In this document: piece by piece, positions 1 through 8,832 of the stretch
Layout of the letters: each line of letters opens with the position of its first letter
Numbering within the stretch: position 1 is the stretch's first letter
Assembly: GCA_013297675.1 (NCBI GenBank)
Contig: JAAFHZ010000005.1
Location: 26,435-90,434 of the forward strand
Reading direction: 5' to 3'
DNA length: 64,000 nt
Source of the DNA: Synechococcales cyanobacterium bin59.metabat.ball.084
GTDB lineage: Bacteria; Cyanobacteriota; Cyanobacteriia; Cyanobacteriales; Chamaesiphonaceae
Made by a program: the position numbers and the translations under genes
The notes under the pieces: model-generated
The model's input: only the letters and a program-made list of their open reading frames with translations
The model's database searches: none
What the model was told of the DNA's origin: nothing

Positions 1-185
1 GCTAGCTGGCCTGATTCAACTGGTTTACCATTAAAATTTATAGACTGAGCATCAAGCTTAGCAATTTTCTCAGATAATGGCTGTAACATTTCTAAACCAA
101 AAATCAAAGAAAAAGCGGTCACGATACCACCGACACTTGCTAGAATCGTCCAAAATTTGCGGGGCGGCTCAAAATCGGTGTTCAT
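1..185 (-). CDS. Partial membrane-anchored hypothetical protein (N-terminal 61 residues)
   Basis: An open frame begins with ATG at 185 on the minus strand and runs off the left edge. The 61 visible residues start with a short charged segment (MNTDFEPPRKFW), followed by one hydrophobic helix (about residues 12-33) and then a polar region. This suggests a single-pass inner-membrane protein with its bulk outside the window. I do not recognise the family. It is divergent from the GH2 gene, so the 118 bp between them probably holds both promoters. Confidence 0.6.
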   Translation of the reverse strand, partial: MNTDFEPPRKFWTILASVGGIVTAFSLIFGLEMLQPLSEKIAKLDAQSINFNGKPVESGQL

Positions 186-303
186 TGAAACCCTAATATT
201 TTTATTTTTTAGCTTACAATCTTATTATTCCCAATCTGATCTGCATAGTACCGTTTCAGATTAGAGTTACTTGTATTCCATTCAGATCGCAGTCCTGAAT
301 TTC

Positions 304-2607
304 ATGAGGCAGCAACGATTGTTCTTCAAACTCTCACTAGCTCAATCATTCCGGGCAGTGTGCGTTTTTATATTTATCATTAGTTTAATGATTGCACCGA
401 CTGTAAATTGGTCGGTACAGGCTTTTCAACTGACTAATATCGTGAGTAAAGTATCAAATGTTACAATTCCTCGAAAACTAAGTTTGGCCAGTGAGTGGAA
501 ATTCGCTCCTGGAGACCTACAACCAGCAAATGGTTATGGCCTAGAAGTCAATGATCGTAATTGGCAGTCGATCACAGTCCCAGGCAATTGGTTTTTACAA
601 GGAAAAGATCTATCGGGAGTCGCTTGGTATCGTCACCATTTCCAGGCCGATCGACAGTTACAAGGTAAAATAGTACAACTAATATTTGAAGGAGTGGATT
701 ACACCGCTGACGTATGGCTCAACGGGCAGTATTTAGGATTTCATGAAGGTTCTTTTCAGCCGTTTCAGTTTGATGTATCAAAATATTTGAAGTACGGAGC
801 TGAAAACATTTTGGCTGTTAAGGTCAACAGTCCTTTTGAAGAACTAAATCGAGTTTGGTCTTTGCACAAACGTCTAATTAAAGGAGTGTTCAGCCATCAT
901 GATGCCCGTCCTGGCGGAGCCTGGGATGTGCGTGGACAAGAACAAAATACCGGAGGAATTTGGGCACCAGTACATTTACAAGTTTCTCAGCAAATTGCTA
1001 TTACTCGGCAACAAGTTACGCCTCAGTTAGATGCCCGTCAGCACGAAGCAATCGCCAAAGTAGATCTAACTATTCTGAATCCTAGTAATCGATCGCAGTC
1101 AGTTCAGCTAGCTTTCCAGCTTACACCCCAGAATTTCAGTGGATCTGCGGACTCGCCAATCAGACAAGAGCAACGCTTACAGCCAGGAATTAACCAGGTC
1201 ACGGTTAATGTACCAACTATTGATCCCCATCTATGGTGGACTTGGGAACATGGCCGTCCAGATCTATATGTACTTAAAACCCAAATCTCATCTGCTAAGC
1301 AAGTATTAGATCAGATAGATACTTCCTTTGGCTTTCGGACAGTTCTCTACAATCCTCAATCTCAAATTTGGGAACTCAATGGGCGGCGAACTTTTCTGCG
1401 TGGGACTAATTATATTTCTTCTCAATGGTTGAGTGAGATGACTCCAACCAAATACCAGCGAGATCTGAAGCTGATGCAAGCAGCTAATATCAACGCGATT
1501 CGGGTACATGCCCATATTGAAAGCCAGGAATTTTACCGGTTGTGTGATGAGCTAGGTATTTTGGTTTGGCAAGATTTTCCTTTGCAATGGGGCTACAGTG
1601 ACACTGCCGAGTTTATCGCTGAGGCCACCAGTCAGGCTAATGATATGGTGACAATGCTTTATAATCACCCATCAATATTTGCTTGGTGTATTCATAATGA
1701 GCCACCTTGGGATGCTTCTTGGATGAAAGAGCGTTATCCAGACTACGATCCCAAGCAGAATAAATTTTTAGATGAAACAATCTATAACAGTTTAATTACC
1801 CGCGATCGCACCCGTCATGTACACATGATCTCTGCAACCAGTGAGCATCCTTGGTGGGGGTGGTACTCAGGTCAGTGGCAAGATTACGGAAAACCAACTA
1901 AAAATCCTTTAATTACCGAATTTGGGGCGCAGGCTTTACCCAATCTCGATTCACTGCAAAGACTTTTTTCTGCCTCTGAGTTATTCCCTGATACCCCAGC
2001 TAAAATGGCTAAGTGGAGATACCATAATTTTCAACCTCATGAAACTTTTAATATTGCCAAGGTAGCAATGGGTAAAACTACGCAAGAGTTTATTGATAAT
2101 ACTCAAAAGTACCAGTCTCAGCTAGTCCAATTTGCCGCCGAGGCTTATCGCAGGCAGCGCTATCAACCAGTTAATGCCATCTTCCAGTTTATGTTTGTGG
2201 AAGATTGGCCGTCAATCAATTGGGGAATTGTTGATTACTGGCGACAGCCCAAACCCGGATATGAAATGCTGAAGCGAGCTTACCAGCCAGTATTGCCCAG
2301 TATTGCTGGGACTCAGCAACAAAGTTGGCAGCTAGGAGAAACGGTACCATTAGAACTATGGCTAATTAATGACTTGCAGCGATCATTTCCCAATGCCCAA
2401 TTAGCCTACAAGCTCAAACAAGCTCAAAAAGTTGTGATGCAAGAGTCTTTGCCTGTGGCCATTACTCCAGATAGCGGCGAACTCGTCAGGAAACTTACTT
2501 TCTCTAGTTTAGCAATCGGTTCTTATCAATTGTCAGTAAATGTTACTGACCAACAAGGCCACCCCCTAGGCGAAAATTATTTTCAATTTGCAGTGACCAA
2601 ATCATGA
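304..2607 (+). CDS. Secreted glycoside hydrolase family 2 (beta-galactosidase/beta-mannosidase-like)
   Basis: Exported GH2 glycosidase of 767 residues. The ATG at 304 is preferred over an in-frame TTG at 271 because it directly precedes a clean signal peptide (hydrophobic VCVFIFIISLMIAPTV, then WSVQA). The order is the family's: sugar-binding jelly roll (VAWYRHHF, VDYTADVWLNGQYLGFHEG), an Ig-like domain, then a TIM barrel. The acid/base Glu is in FAWCIHNEPPW and the nucleophile Glu in LITEFGAQAL. Substrate specificity cannot be read; beta-galactoside, beta-mannoside and beta-glucuronide are all possible. The stop overlaps the start of the GH9 gene, so the two are co-translated and probably act on the same extracellular glycan. 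Confidence 0.9.
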   Translation: MRQQRLFFKLSLAQSFRAVCVFIFIISLMIAPTVNWSVQAFQLTNIVSKVSNVTIPRKLSLASEWKFAPGDLQPANGYGLEVNDRNWQSITVPGNWFLQGKDLSGVAWYRHHFQADRQLQGKIVQLIFEGVDYTADVWLNGQYLGFHEGSFQPFQFDVSKYLKYGAENILAVKVNSPFEELNRVWSLHKRLIKGVFSHHDARPGGAWDVRGQEQNTGGIWAPVHLQVSQQIAITRQQVTPQLDARQHEAIAKVDLTILNPSNRSQSVQLAFQLTPQNFSGSADSPIRQEQRLQPGINQVTVNVPTIDPHLWWTWEHGRPDLYVLKTQISSAKQVLDQIDTSFGFRTVLYNPQSQIWELNGRRTFLRGTNYISSQWLSEMTPTKYQRDLKLMQAANINAIRVHAHIESQEFYRLCDELGILVWQDFPLQWGYSDTAEFIAEATSQANDMVTMLYNHPSIFAWCIHNEPPWDASWMKERYPDYDPKQNKFLDETIYNSLITRDRTRHVHMISATSEHPWWGWYSGQWQDYGKPTKNPLITEFGAQALPNLDSLQRLFSASELFPDTPAKMAKWRYHNFQPHETFNIAKVAMGKTTQEFIDNTQKYQSQLVQFAAEAYRRQRYQPVNAIFQFMFVEDWPSINWGIVDYWRQPKPGYEMLKRAYQPVLPSIAGTQQQSWQLGETVPLELWLINDLQRSFPNAQLAYKLKQAQKVVMQESLPVAITPDSGELVRKLTFSSLAIGSYQLSVNVTDQQGHPLGENYFQFAVTKS

Positions 2608-4355
2608 TCAACCGAATTCAGCGCCTGTTAGTTATTTTAGTAAGTTCTTTGTTAGTAATTTTAGCTATCAGTAACTTGCTTTCAACCCATGCAGTTCTCT
2701 CTAACCCCGCAAAAATCGTGGTAAATCAGGTAGGCTACTTACCCGATCGAGCCAAGATAGCTTTGTTGGTAAACAGTAAAGTTCCCTCCAAACAGATTGA
2801 GTTGGTTAATAGTACTAATCAGAAGGTAGTGCAGGTTATTAAACCCAGTGCATCTCAGCAAGATGACGAAAGTAAAGATCTATTGCAAACTATTGATTTT
2901 AGTCAGATCAAACAATCAGGCAACTATTTTTTGCGTTCTGGTACGGTGCAGTCTCAGCCTTTTTCTATTGATCCTCATGTCTATCAAGAGCCGATCAACA
3001 AACTGCTGCGATCTTATTATTTACAGCGCTGTGGGGTGGCCATCAATGATGCTATTACTGGGATTCGCCATGCCCCATGTCATATTAATGATGGGACAAT
3101 TGCCCACTTAGATGGCAGTAACCCTGCCGGGAAAGTAGTTCCGAGCATTGGCGGCTGGCATGATGCTGGGGACTATGGCAAATATGTTTCTACCACCGCA
3201 GTCACAGTTGGTCGTCTTTTGAGTTTGTATGAGTTAAACCCATCAGCCTTTTCCGATCGACAGTTATCAATTCCTGAAAGTGGTAACGGCATCTCTGATT
3301 TGCTAGATGAAATGCGGGTGGGCTTAGATTGGATGCTGCCAATGCAGCGGGCAGATGGCGCAGTATATCGCAAGCTTTCGGGCAAAAAGTGGCCGCCGAT
3401 CGTGGCCCCGAATGAAGATACCCAGCCGCGCTTTTTGTATGGGGTTTCTACTCCAGAAACTGCCAAATATGCCGCAGCTATGGCGATCGCCGCCCGAGTT
3501 TATGCTCCTAAGCAGCCTGCTCAAGCTAAAATCTACTTATCAGCAGCACAACGAGCCTGGGAATATTTGCAGCTTCAATCTACAATGCAGGTAGATTGGG
3601 TGGATGGTGATGATAGTGGTTCCGGTAAGTACCTAGCATCAGAAGTTGACATCGAACCTAGTCTAAAAATTGATCAAGATGATCGACTATGGGCAGCAGC
3701 AGAACTGTTTGTAACGACTCGCCAGCCCCAATACCAAAAATATTTTGTGCAAAAATTGCCCAGTCTACCTTACGCCATATTTGAATGGAAAGACCCATCA
3801 TCTTTGGGGATGGTGAACTATTTAAGGTCTGTGAGTAATAATCTAAAGCGATCGACACCGGTTAACCCAATCACCTTGCAAATTGCGAATAAAATTCAAG
3901 ATCGGGCTGATGCTGTTTTGCAACAAGTGAAAAAAAGTGGCTACCACTTAGCTAATCATCAGTTTATTTGGGGATCAAATAAAATGACGGCTGAAGAGGG
4001 TATCACACTCTTCTTAGCTTATCAAATAACCAAAAATCCTTTGTATTTGCAGGGAGCAATCGATCAAATCGATTATTTACTGGGGCGCAATCCTTTCAAT
4101 CAAACTTTTGTGACTGGGGTGGGCACAAAACCGGTACAACATGTACATCATATTTTTGCTCGTGCCAACAAAATCGATATTCCGGGCTTATTAGTGGGCG
4201 GTGCTAACTCCGGTGCTCAAGATAATATCGCACCCAAAAACCGAGGTATTTTAAGCTATCTAGATGATGAGAGGTCGTATGCCACTAATGAATATGCGAT
4301 CGATTATAATGCCTCCTTGATTGCCTTAATGAGTATGGTAGCAAATGTGAAGTAA
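2604..4355 (+). CDS. Glycoside hydrolase family 9 endoglucanase-like protein
   Basis: Secreted GH9 enzyme of 583 residues, the family of beta-1,4-glucanases. A signal peptide (LVILVSSLLVILAISNLL) leads into an N-terminal Ig-like CelD_N domain (NQVGYLPDRAKIALL) and then the alpha/alpha barrel. The catalytic-base motif is GGWHDAGDYGKY near residue 187; the C-terminal histidine region is LLGRNPFNQTFVTGVG with HVHHIFA, and the acid Glu is in YATNEYAIDYNAS near residue 562. The key residues are present, so activity is expected. The start codon overlaps the GH2 stop by 4 nt. The gene ends 2 nt before a convergent gene, leaving no room for a separate terminator. A role in trimming a cellulose-like exopolysaccharide is inference. 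Confidence 0.92.
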   Translation: MINRIQRLLVILVSSLLVILAISNLLSTHAVLSNPAKIVVNQVGYLPDRAKIALLVNSKVPSKQIELVNSTNQKVVQVIKPSASQQDDESKDLLQTIDFSQIKQSGNYFLRSGTVQSQPFSIDPHVYQEPINKLLRSYYLQRCGVAINDAITGIRHAPCHINDGTIAHLDGSNPAGKVVPSIGGWHDAGDYGKYVSTTAVTVGRLLSLYELNPSAFSDRQLSIPESGNGISDLLDEMRVGLDWMLPMQRADGAVYRKLSGKKWPPIVAPNEDTQPRFLYGVSTPETAKYAAAMAIAARVYAPKQPAQAKIYLSAAQRAWEYLQLQSTMQVDWVDGDDSGSGKYLASEVDIEPSLKIDQDDRLWAAAELFVTTRQPQYQKYFVQKLPSLPYAIFEWKDPSSLGMVNYLRSVSNNLKRSTPVNPITLQIANKIQDRADAVLQQVKKSGYHLANHQFIWGSNKMTAEEGITLFLAYQITKNPLYLQGAIDQIDYLLGRNPFNQTFVTGVGTKPVQHVHHIFARANKIDIPGLLVGGANSGAQDNIAPKNRGILSYLDDERSYATNEYAIDYNASLIALMSMVANVK

Positions 4356-4357
4356 GG

Positions 4358-5959
4358 CTAAAATTTATATGTTACCCCTCCGGTTATGGTGTTGGTATTT
4401 CCGGTTTCTTGAGAACTAAAATCTTTGCGAGAGTTACCAAACCCATAACCAAAGTTAGCTTCCAATGAAGGAGAAAGCTTTGTTTTACAAAGACCTTGAA
4501 AAGCCTGCCCAATAGTCGTTGCACCACTAGCTTGCTGATTCCCTAACTGGGCAGAGAGGCGGCAGGTTAAAGAATCAAAGAAAACATTCCCTTCCACACC
4601 GATTTCGCCACTGTAAGCCAGGAAATCTGGGGGTGAAAAGTATCCACTGGCTGATCCAATATTTTTACCATATCCCCAAGAAAACAAGTTAGCAGCAACC
4701 CAAAACTGTCCAGATTTGCGTTCCAACCGACTAAATAGTTGATTCTCAGTGTTGCCATCACTGTAGTTTCCGAACTTATACACAGCTAAAAAGCTAGTGT
4801 CTTGGTCAATCTGCCAAAATATTCCCGGGCCATACCTGACCGCAGATATCTGATTTTGGATAGTTTCGGTATTAAATTTGTAGGCTCCAGATTCCACAGC
4901 TCCAGATAGAGTCAAACCTGAGGTAATTGGGATGGCCACTTTTAATCCGTAAGTGGGGCTGCTAGTCAGCCGATCAAAAAGGTTCACTCCGATCGATGGC
5001 TCAATTTTCACTGAATCGATTTTAGTTTCCCAGCTAAGATTGATTGGCACGTTATTGATAGTAGTAAATCCTGGCTTGATAAAAGTGTTATATCCAGTAA
5101 CTAATTTAATTCGATCGCCATTTTCCAACAGAAAGCTGGCTGTTGTTTCTGCTGTCTGATTGATCTGTCCCGACTCGTTGCGAGTATTCTGAACATTTGG
5201 TACTAACGATTCCAAAATCAGGACTGCCCCTTTGGCCAAAATTGGTTTAGCTGCATTCGATGTCGGTTCAGTTTGTTCTCGCTTTAATTGTTCAGGTTTG
5301 ACTGGCGGGGAATTTGCTGCTGGTTTAGCTTGTTGCCAACTGCCCCCTGGTCGAGAACGGCCAGGTGTTTGTATATCAGACTGAACCATTACTGAGTTTG
5401 GTTTGGCTTGCACTTGGCCAGATAATACTTGCTCTGGAGATGGATTTACGGGCTTTAATTGTGGTGGTGGTGGTGTTGGCAGCTCTGTCTGGGGAGGGGG
5501 TAGTATTAGCCCAGGGTTAAAATTATTGAAATCAGAAGAAACTTCTACTTTTTGGCGGACAGATGTGGTGTTTGATCGTGGTGGATTTGCTAGATTAGCC
5601 GGTGGAGGTAATGGTGCTGAATCCGATCGAGTTTGGGGTTTTGTATTCAAATCCTCTGTCTTAGCTGGTGGTAATTGCAAACCAGGATTAAATGTATCTG
5701 AACTGAGATTTGCAGTTCCTGTTTCTGCCAGCAGTAATTGGTATGGATAGATACTTATTGTCTCTGATGGCTCAACAGTAGCTGAGCGTTGGCCAATTGG
5801 TGTCGCATTAGTTATTTGGGCAAATGCTGTGAAGCTAGACATCTCCATGAACAGTGAAAAAAATAATGCACCCACTTTGGTAGGGCGAATTTTTTTGGGT
5901 TCTAAGAAGAAATAGCTTCTGATAGAGTGCTGAATAAATAATTGATTTAGGGTTTTCAC
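4358..5959 (-). CDS. Exported proline-rich protein with putative C-terminal outer-membrane beta-barrel
   Basis: Unrecognised protein of 533 residues starting at a GTG. A long basic n-region is followed by a hydrophobic stretch and FTAFAQ, a plausible signal-peptidase site. Residues about 80-250 are low-complexity and rich in Pro, Asn and Gln, with a repeated motif: FNPGLQLPPAKTE, then FNPGLILPPPQTE. From about residue 270 the sequence alternates polar and hydrophobic residues with frequent glycine and ends in VTYKF; a terminal Phe is typical of outer-membrane barrels. The periplasmic linker plus barrel layout suggests an outer-membrane channel or anchor linked to the glycan genes, but that is inference. 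It is convergent with the GH9 gene. Confidence 0.7.
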   Translation of the reverse strand: MKTLNQLFIQHSIRSYFFLEPKKIRPTKVGALFFSLFMEMSSFTAFAQITNATPIGQRSATVEPSETISIYPYQLLLAETGTANLSSDTFNPGLQLPPAKTEDLNTKPQTRSDSAPLPPPANLANPPRSNTTSVRQKVEVSSDFNNFNPGLILPPPQTELPTPPPPQLKPVNPSPEQVLSGQVQAKPNSVMVQSDIQTPGRSRPGGSWQQAKPAANSPPVKPEQLKREQTEPTSNAAKPILAKGAVLILESLVPNVQNTRNESGQINQTAETTASFLLENGDRIKLVTGYNTFIKPGFTTINNVPINLSWETKIDSVKIEPSIGVNLFDRLTSSPTYGLKVAIPITSGLTLSGAVESGAYKFNTETIQNQISAVRYGPGIFWQIDQDTSFLAVYKFGNYSDGNTENQLFSRLERKSGQFWVAANLFSWGYGKNIGSASGYFSPPDFLAYSGEIGVEGNVFFDSLTCRLSAQLGNQQASGATTIGQAFQGLCKTKLSPSLEANFGYGFGNSRKDFSSQETGNTNTITGGVTYKF

Positions 5960-6090
5960 TGCAATTTCTATTTATGCTGAATTGATGGATTCCTCTACAC
6001 TGAGTATTCCCACTTGATGTCAAGGAAACTACAGTAAAAATACGTTCGCTGTCCGATCAGTATAAATACTGAAAATCAAAAATGTTGGTC

Positions 6091-6134
6091 AACTCAAAAG
6101 GAGGTAGCAAATTTTTACTACCTCCTTTTGAGTT
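6091..6134. terminator. Strong perfect hairpin, bidirectional terminator candidate
   Basis: Arms 6091-6107 and 6118-6134 are perfectly complementary over 17 bp around a 10-nt loop. The arms begin and end with A/T runs, so both strands give a GC core with flanking A and U. It lies downstream of the GH16 gene (minus strand) and upstream of the barrel gene, and most likely ends GH16 transcription. Confidence 0.8.
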
Positions 6135-6214
6135 ACTCCATTTCCAAAATTCGTCGGGATACGTCAATTCAAGTACGAAGGCTGGCAAAATACGCCCTAT
6201 ACTAAGTATACATT

Positions 6215-8497
6215 TCAAATAAACGCAAAACCTTGATTAAAGTTATTAAGCTTTACTTGATCAAGAACTGCAATTAAATCATTAGTCGATTGTCGAGACC
6301 AAATTTCTGTAGATAATTGATCAGAGGTAGATTGTAACAAATAATTACTAGCAGATCCTAATAGAGTGATCTTATCCTCAAAAAGATTGAAGTCTTTAAT
6401 TATCACAAAATCTTGTAATCCAGCAGTATTTTGATTTTTATCATCATAAAATAGATTAGTACCACTTGCCAGCATAAACTGATCTTGTCCTACTCCTCCG
6501 ATGAATGTATCTAGCCCCATACTACCAACCAGTGTATCGTTGCCCAAACCACCTTGAAGAACATTGTTACCCGTGCCACCAGTTAACAGATCGTTACCAC
6601 TTTCACCAGAAATGTTTCCCAGGTTTTTCTTTAAAACGTCATCTGCACTACCGCCAAACAGAGTGCCCGATTTATCTTGATAAACTCGAATATAGTCGAT
6701 GTCGAAGTGACTATTTGTTGGGGTAGTTGCATCAGGGTCTCCAGGCCAACTGCCACCGATTGCTAAATTAGCCAGTAGATACATAGGAACATCTGGAACA
6801 TTTTGCCGAACGTTAAACACTGCTTGACCATCAATAAACCAAGTTAATCGATCGCTTGTCCATTCTGCTGCATAAGTGTGGAACCCTTGTGAAAAATCAA
6901 CTCCGTCTTCACCGGCAAACGTCTGTCCTTGAGAATAACTACCCACTGCACCAGACGAATCACGAAAATGACTACTAGTGTAAATTGTGTTTGGTTGATC
7001 CCCAATAAACTCCATCACATCAATTTCTGGAGGCCACTCTCCAGATGCTGGTAGCAGCCAAAAAGCTGGCCAAATACCTTTGCCAGATGGAACATCTGCC
7101 CGAATTTCCATGTATCCATTGGTAAAAGCATATTTGTCATGTCCTGAAAGAATACCTGAAGAATAGTTAAAAGTTTGAGTTGATGAAAAGCCTGGAAGTG
7201 GCTGAAGGATATCGGCTGTAATTGGTTGATCTAGTTTTTGAGCAACAATGCTGAGCACATCATTATTGAATTCAAAGGCATCATATTTAACACCATTAAT
7301 AATTTCACTGTCTCCAACATAATATTCTTTTTCTTGGTTGTAAATATTAGTTCGCCCACCATAAAAATCACTTTTGTAGCGTGTATTCCATTTACTATAA
7401 TCTAGCGATGAGCCACTAAATTCATCACTAAATACTAACTCCCAGTCTGGAGAAATCGCCGGATTCCACTGCGTAGTAGAACCATTATCAAATAGTCCTT
7501 TGTCTAGCACAAGCTGATTAGCATTAAGGTTTTCAACTACTGCAATCAACTCATCATTAGCAGTCAGACTTTTACTTTTATCTTTATCTATGAAGACACC
7601 AGCAGAATTTGCTGCATACGACCCCACTAAATCAGTAGGTAGATTACCAACTACATAGTCACTAGCAGAGCCAAAAAGTTGAATTTTGTCTTTTAGTCGG
7701 TTTAAATCTTTGATAACTGCATAATCAGTGATGCCGCTACTTAAAGCTTGACCATCATCATAGTAAGCAGCAGACGTATTTCCCAAAATAAATCTATCAC
7801 TGCCAATACCACCAACTAAGGTATCAATTGATTGCTTGCCAATAGTATTACTATTTTCAGTATTGTTACTTGCACCATCAATAATATCATTTCCTATTCC
7901 TCCATAGATAATGTCATTTCCTATGCCGCCATAAAGAGTATCTGCTCCATCATCTCCCTGTAAAATATCATTACCTGTATCTCCATAGACAATATCGGCA
8001 CCATTAGAACCATAAAGAGTGTCTACTCCGTCTCCGCCCATTAAAATATCATTGCCATCACCTCCATATAGAAGGTCATAGCCAGCATTTCCTTGTAAAA
8101 TATCATTATCATTTTCGCCATAGAGAGTGTCATTGCCATCACCTCCACTAATAGAATCATCCCCGTTATATCCAAAGAGCAAATCATTGCCTGCATCACC
8201 ATAGAGAGTATCATTCCCTTCTCCCCCAAAGAGTGAATCATCATCATCACCACCATAAAGCTTATCGTTTCCTGTTCCTCCATCTAAGAAGTCTTGACCC
8301 AGGCCACCTAACAAGAAATCATTGCCTGCTCCACCATAAATTTTGTCATTGCCCGCCCCTCCATCAATGGTATCATCGCCTAAATATCCATAAAGAGTAT
8401 CCTGACCGCCATAACCAAGTACGTCATAGTTTACTCCTAGTTGCCATCCTCCCCAAAGATCATTACCTGATGTTAGCAAGGTTTTTTTGATGGCCAT
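6215..8497 (-). CDS. RTX-repeat protein with internal glycoside hydrolase family 16 domain (laminarinase/lichenase-like)
   Basis: Predicted secreted beta-glucanase of 760 residues. Residues about 25-210 are RTX nonapeptides (GGxGNDxLYGG type) that bind calcium. Then comes a short module (VIKDLNRLKDKIQLFGSASD), a GH16 jelly roll (about 345-615) with the catalytic motif EIDVMEF near residue 492, and a second RTX block with a repeat of the same module (VIIKDFNLFEDKITLLGSAS). There is no Sec signal peptide, which fits type I secretion, although no type I exporter is present here. GH16 covers laminarinases, lichenases and agarases, so substrate is open. A good ribosome-binding site (GGAG) precedes the ATG. 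Confidence 0.9.
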   Translation of the reverse strand: MAIKKTLLTSGNDLWGGWQLGVNYDVLGYGGQDTLYGYLGDDTIDGGAGNDKIYGGAGNDFLLGGLGQDFLDGGTGNDKLYGGDDDDSLFGGEGNDTLYGDAGNDLLFGYNGDDSISGGDGNDTLYGENDNDILQGNAGYDLLYGGDGNDILMGGDGVDTLYGSNGADIVYGDTGNDILQGDDGADTLYGGIGNDIIYGGIGNDIIDGASNNTENSNTIGKQSIDTLVGGIGSDRFILGNTSAAYYDDGQALSSGITDYAVIKDLNRLKDKIQLFGSASDYVVGNLPTDLVGSYAANSAGVFIDKDKSKSLTANDELIAVVENLNANQLVLDKGLFDNGSTTQWNPAISPDWELVFSDEFSGSSLDYSKWNTRYKSDFYGGRTNIYNQEKEYYVGDSEIINGVKYDAFEFNNDVLSIVAQKLDQPITADILQPLPGFSSTQTFNYSSGILSGHDKYAFTNGYMEIRADVPSGKGIWPAFWLLPASGEWPPEIDVMEFIGDQPNTIYTSSHFRDSSGAVGSYSQGQTFAGEDGVDFSQGFHTYAAEWTSDRLTWFIDGQAVFNVRQNVPDVPMYLLANLAIGGSWPGDPDATTPTNSHFDIDYIRVYQDKSGTLFGGSADDVLKKNLGNISGESGNDLLTGGTGNNVLQGGLGNDTLVGSMGLDTFIGGVGQDQFMLASGTNLFYDDKNQNTAGLQDFVIIKDFNLFEDKITLLGSASNYLLQSTSDQLSTEIWSRQSTNDLIAVLDQVKLNNFNQGFAFI
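7860..8440 (-). repeat. Coding tandem repeats: RTX nonapeptide array
   Basis: The DNA encoding the N-terminal RTX block is a degenerate tandem repeat with 27-nt periodicity. Each unit encodes one GGxGxDxLx nonapeptide. On the plus strand it appears as recurring CCATAGAGAGT and ATCATTGCC words. It explains a His-rich open frame on the opposite strand, which is not a gene. Confidence 0.85.
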
Positions 8498-8832
8498 AAT
8501 TTTATCTCCAAATCATTATGTAGAAAATATATAAAATTGCCTGTAAATTGTTAAGAAAGGCAATTTACAAGCAAAAAAGTAAACACGTTGCAAAAATCAT
8601 AAATTCCGCTCTGCTTTTATATAAAGTTATAGCTTGTTGTACTCACATTAGGCGACAGTGCAATCACCGATTTCGACATAATATGGTCAAAATTAATAGC
8701 TAATCTGTTTATGTATTTACTGAAATGTGATAAGAACCATAGGAGCAAAGCTATCAAAATCACAAGTAAATAGTGACTTCACTAGTCAGGTGTAAATATT
8801 TGATTTAAGGAGCAAGCTAAAGAGCATCCTAA
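8498..8832. other. Intergenic region upstream of the GH16 gene
   Basis: An AT-rich 335-bp interval between the SGNH hydrolase stop and the GH16 start, both on the minus strand. It must hold the GH16 promoter. No open frame, long repeat or convincing hairpin was seen. Its length suggests GH16 is transcribed separately from the acyltransferase operon. Confidence 0.5.

Noticed and set aside
8233..8490. Plus-strand open frame starting with a run of His codons
   Set aside because: It is antisense to the RTX nonapeptide array; the His and Tyr richness simply mirrors the Asp/Gly repeat codons. It has no plausible independent ribosome-binding site or family.
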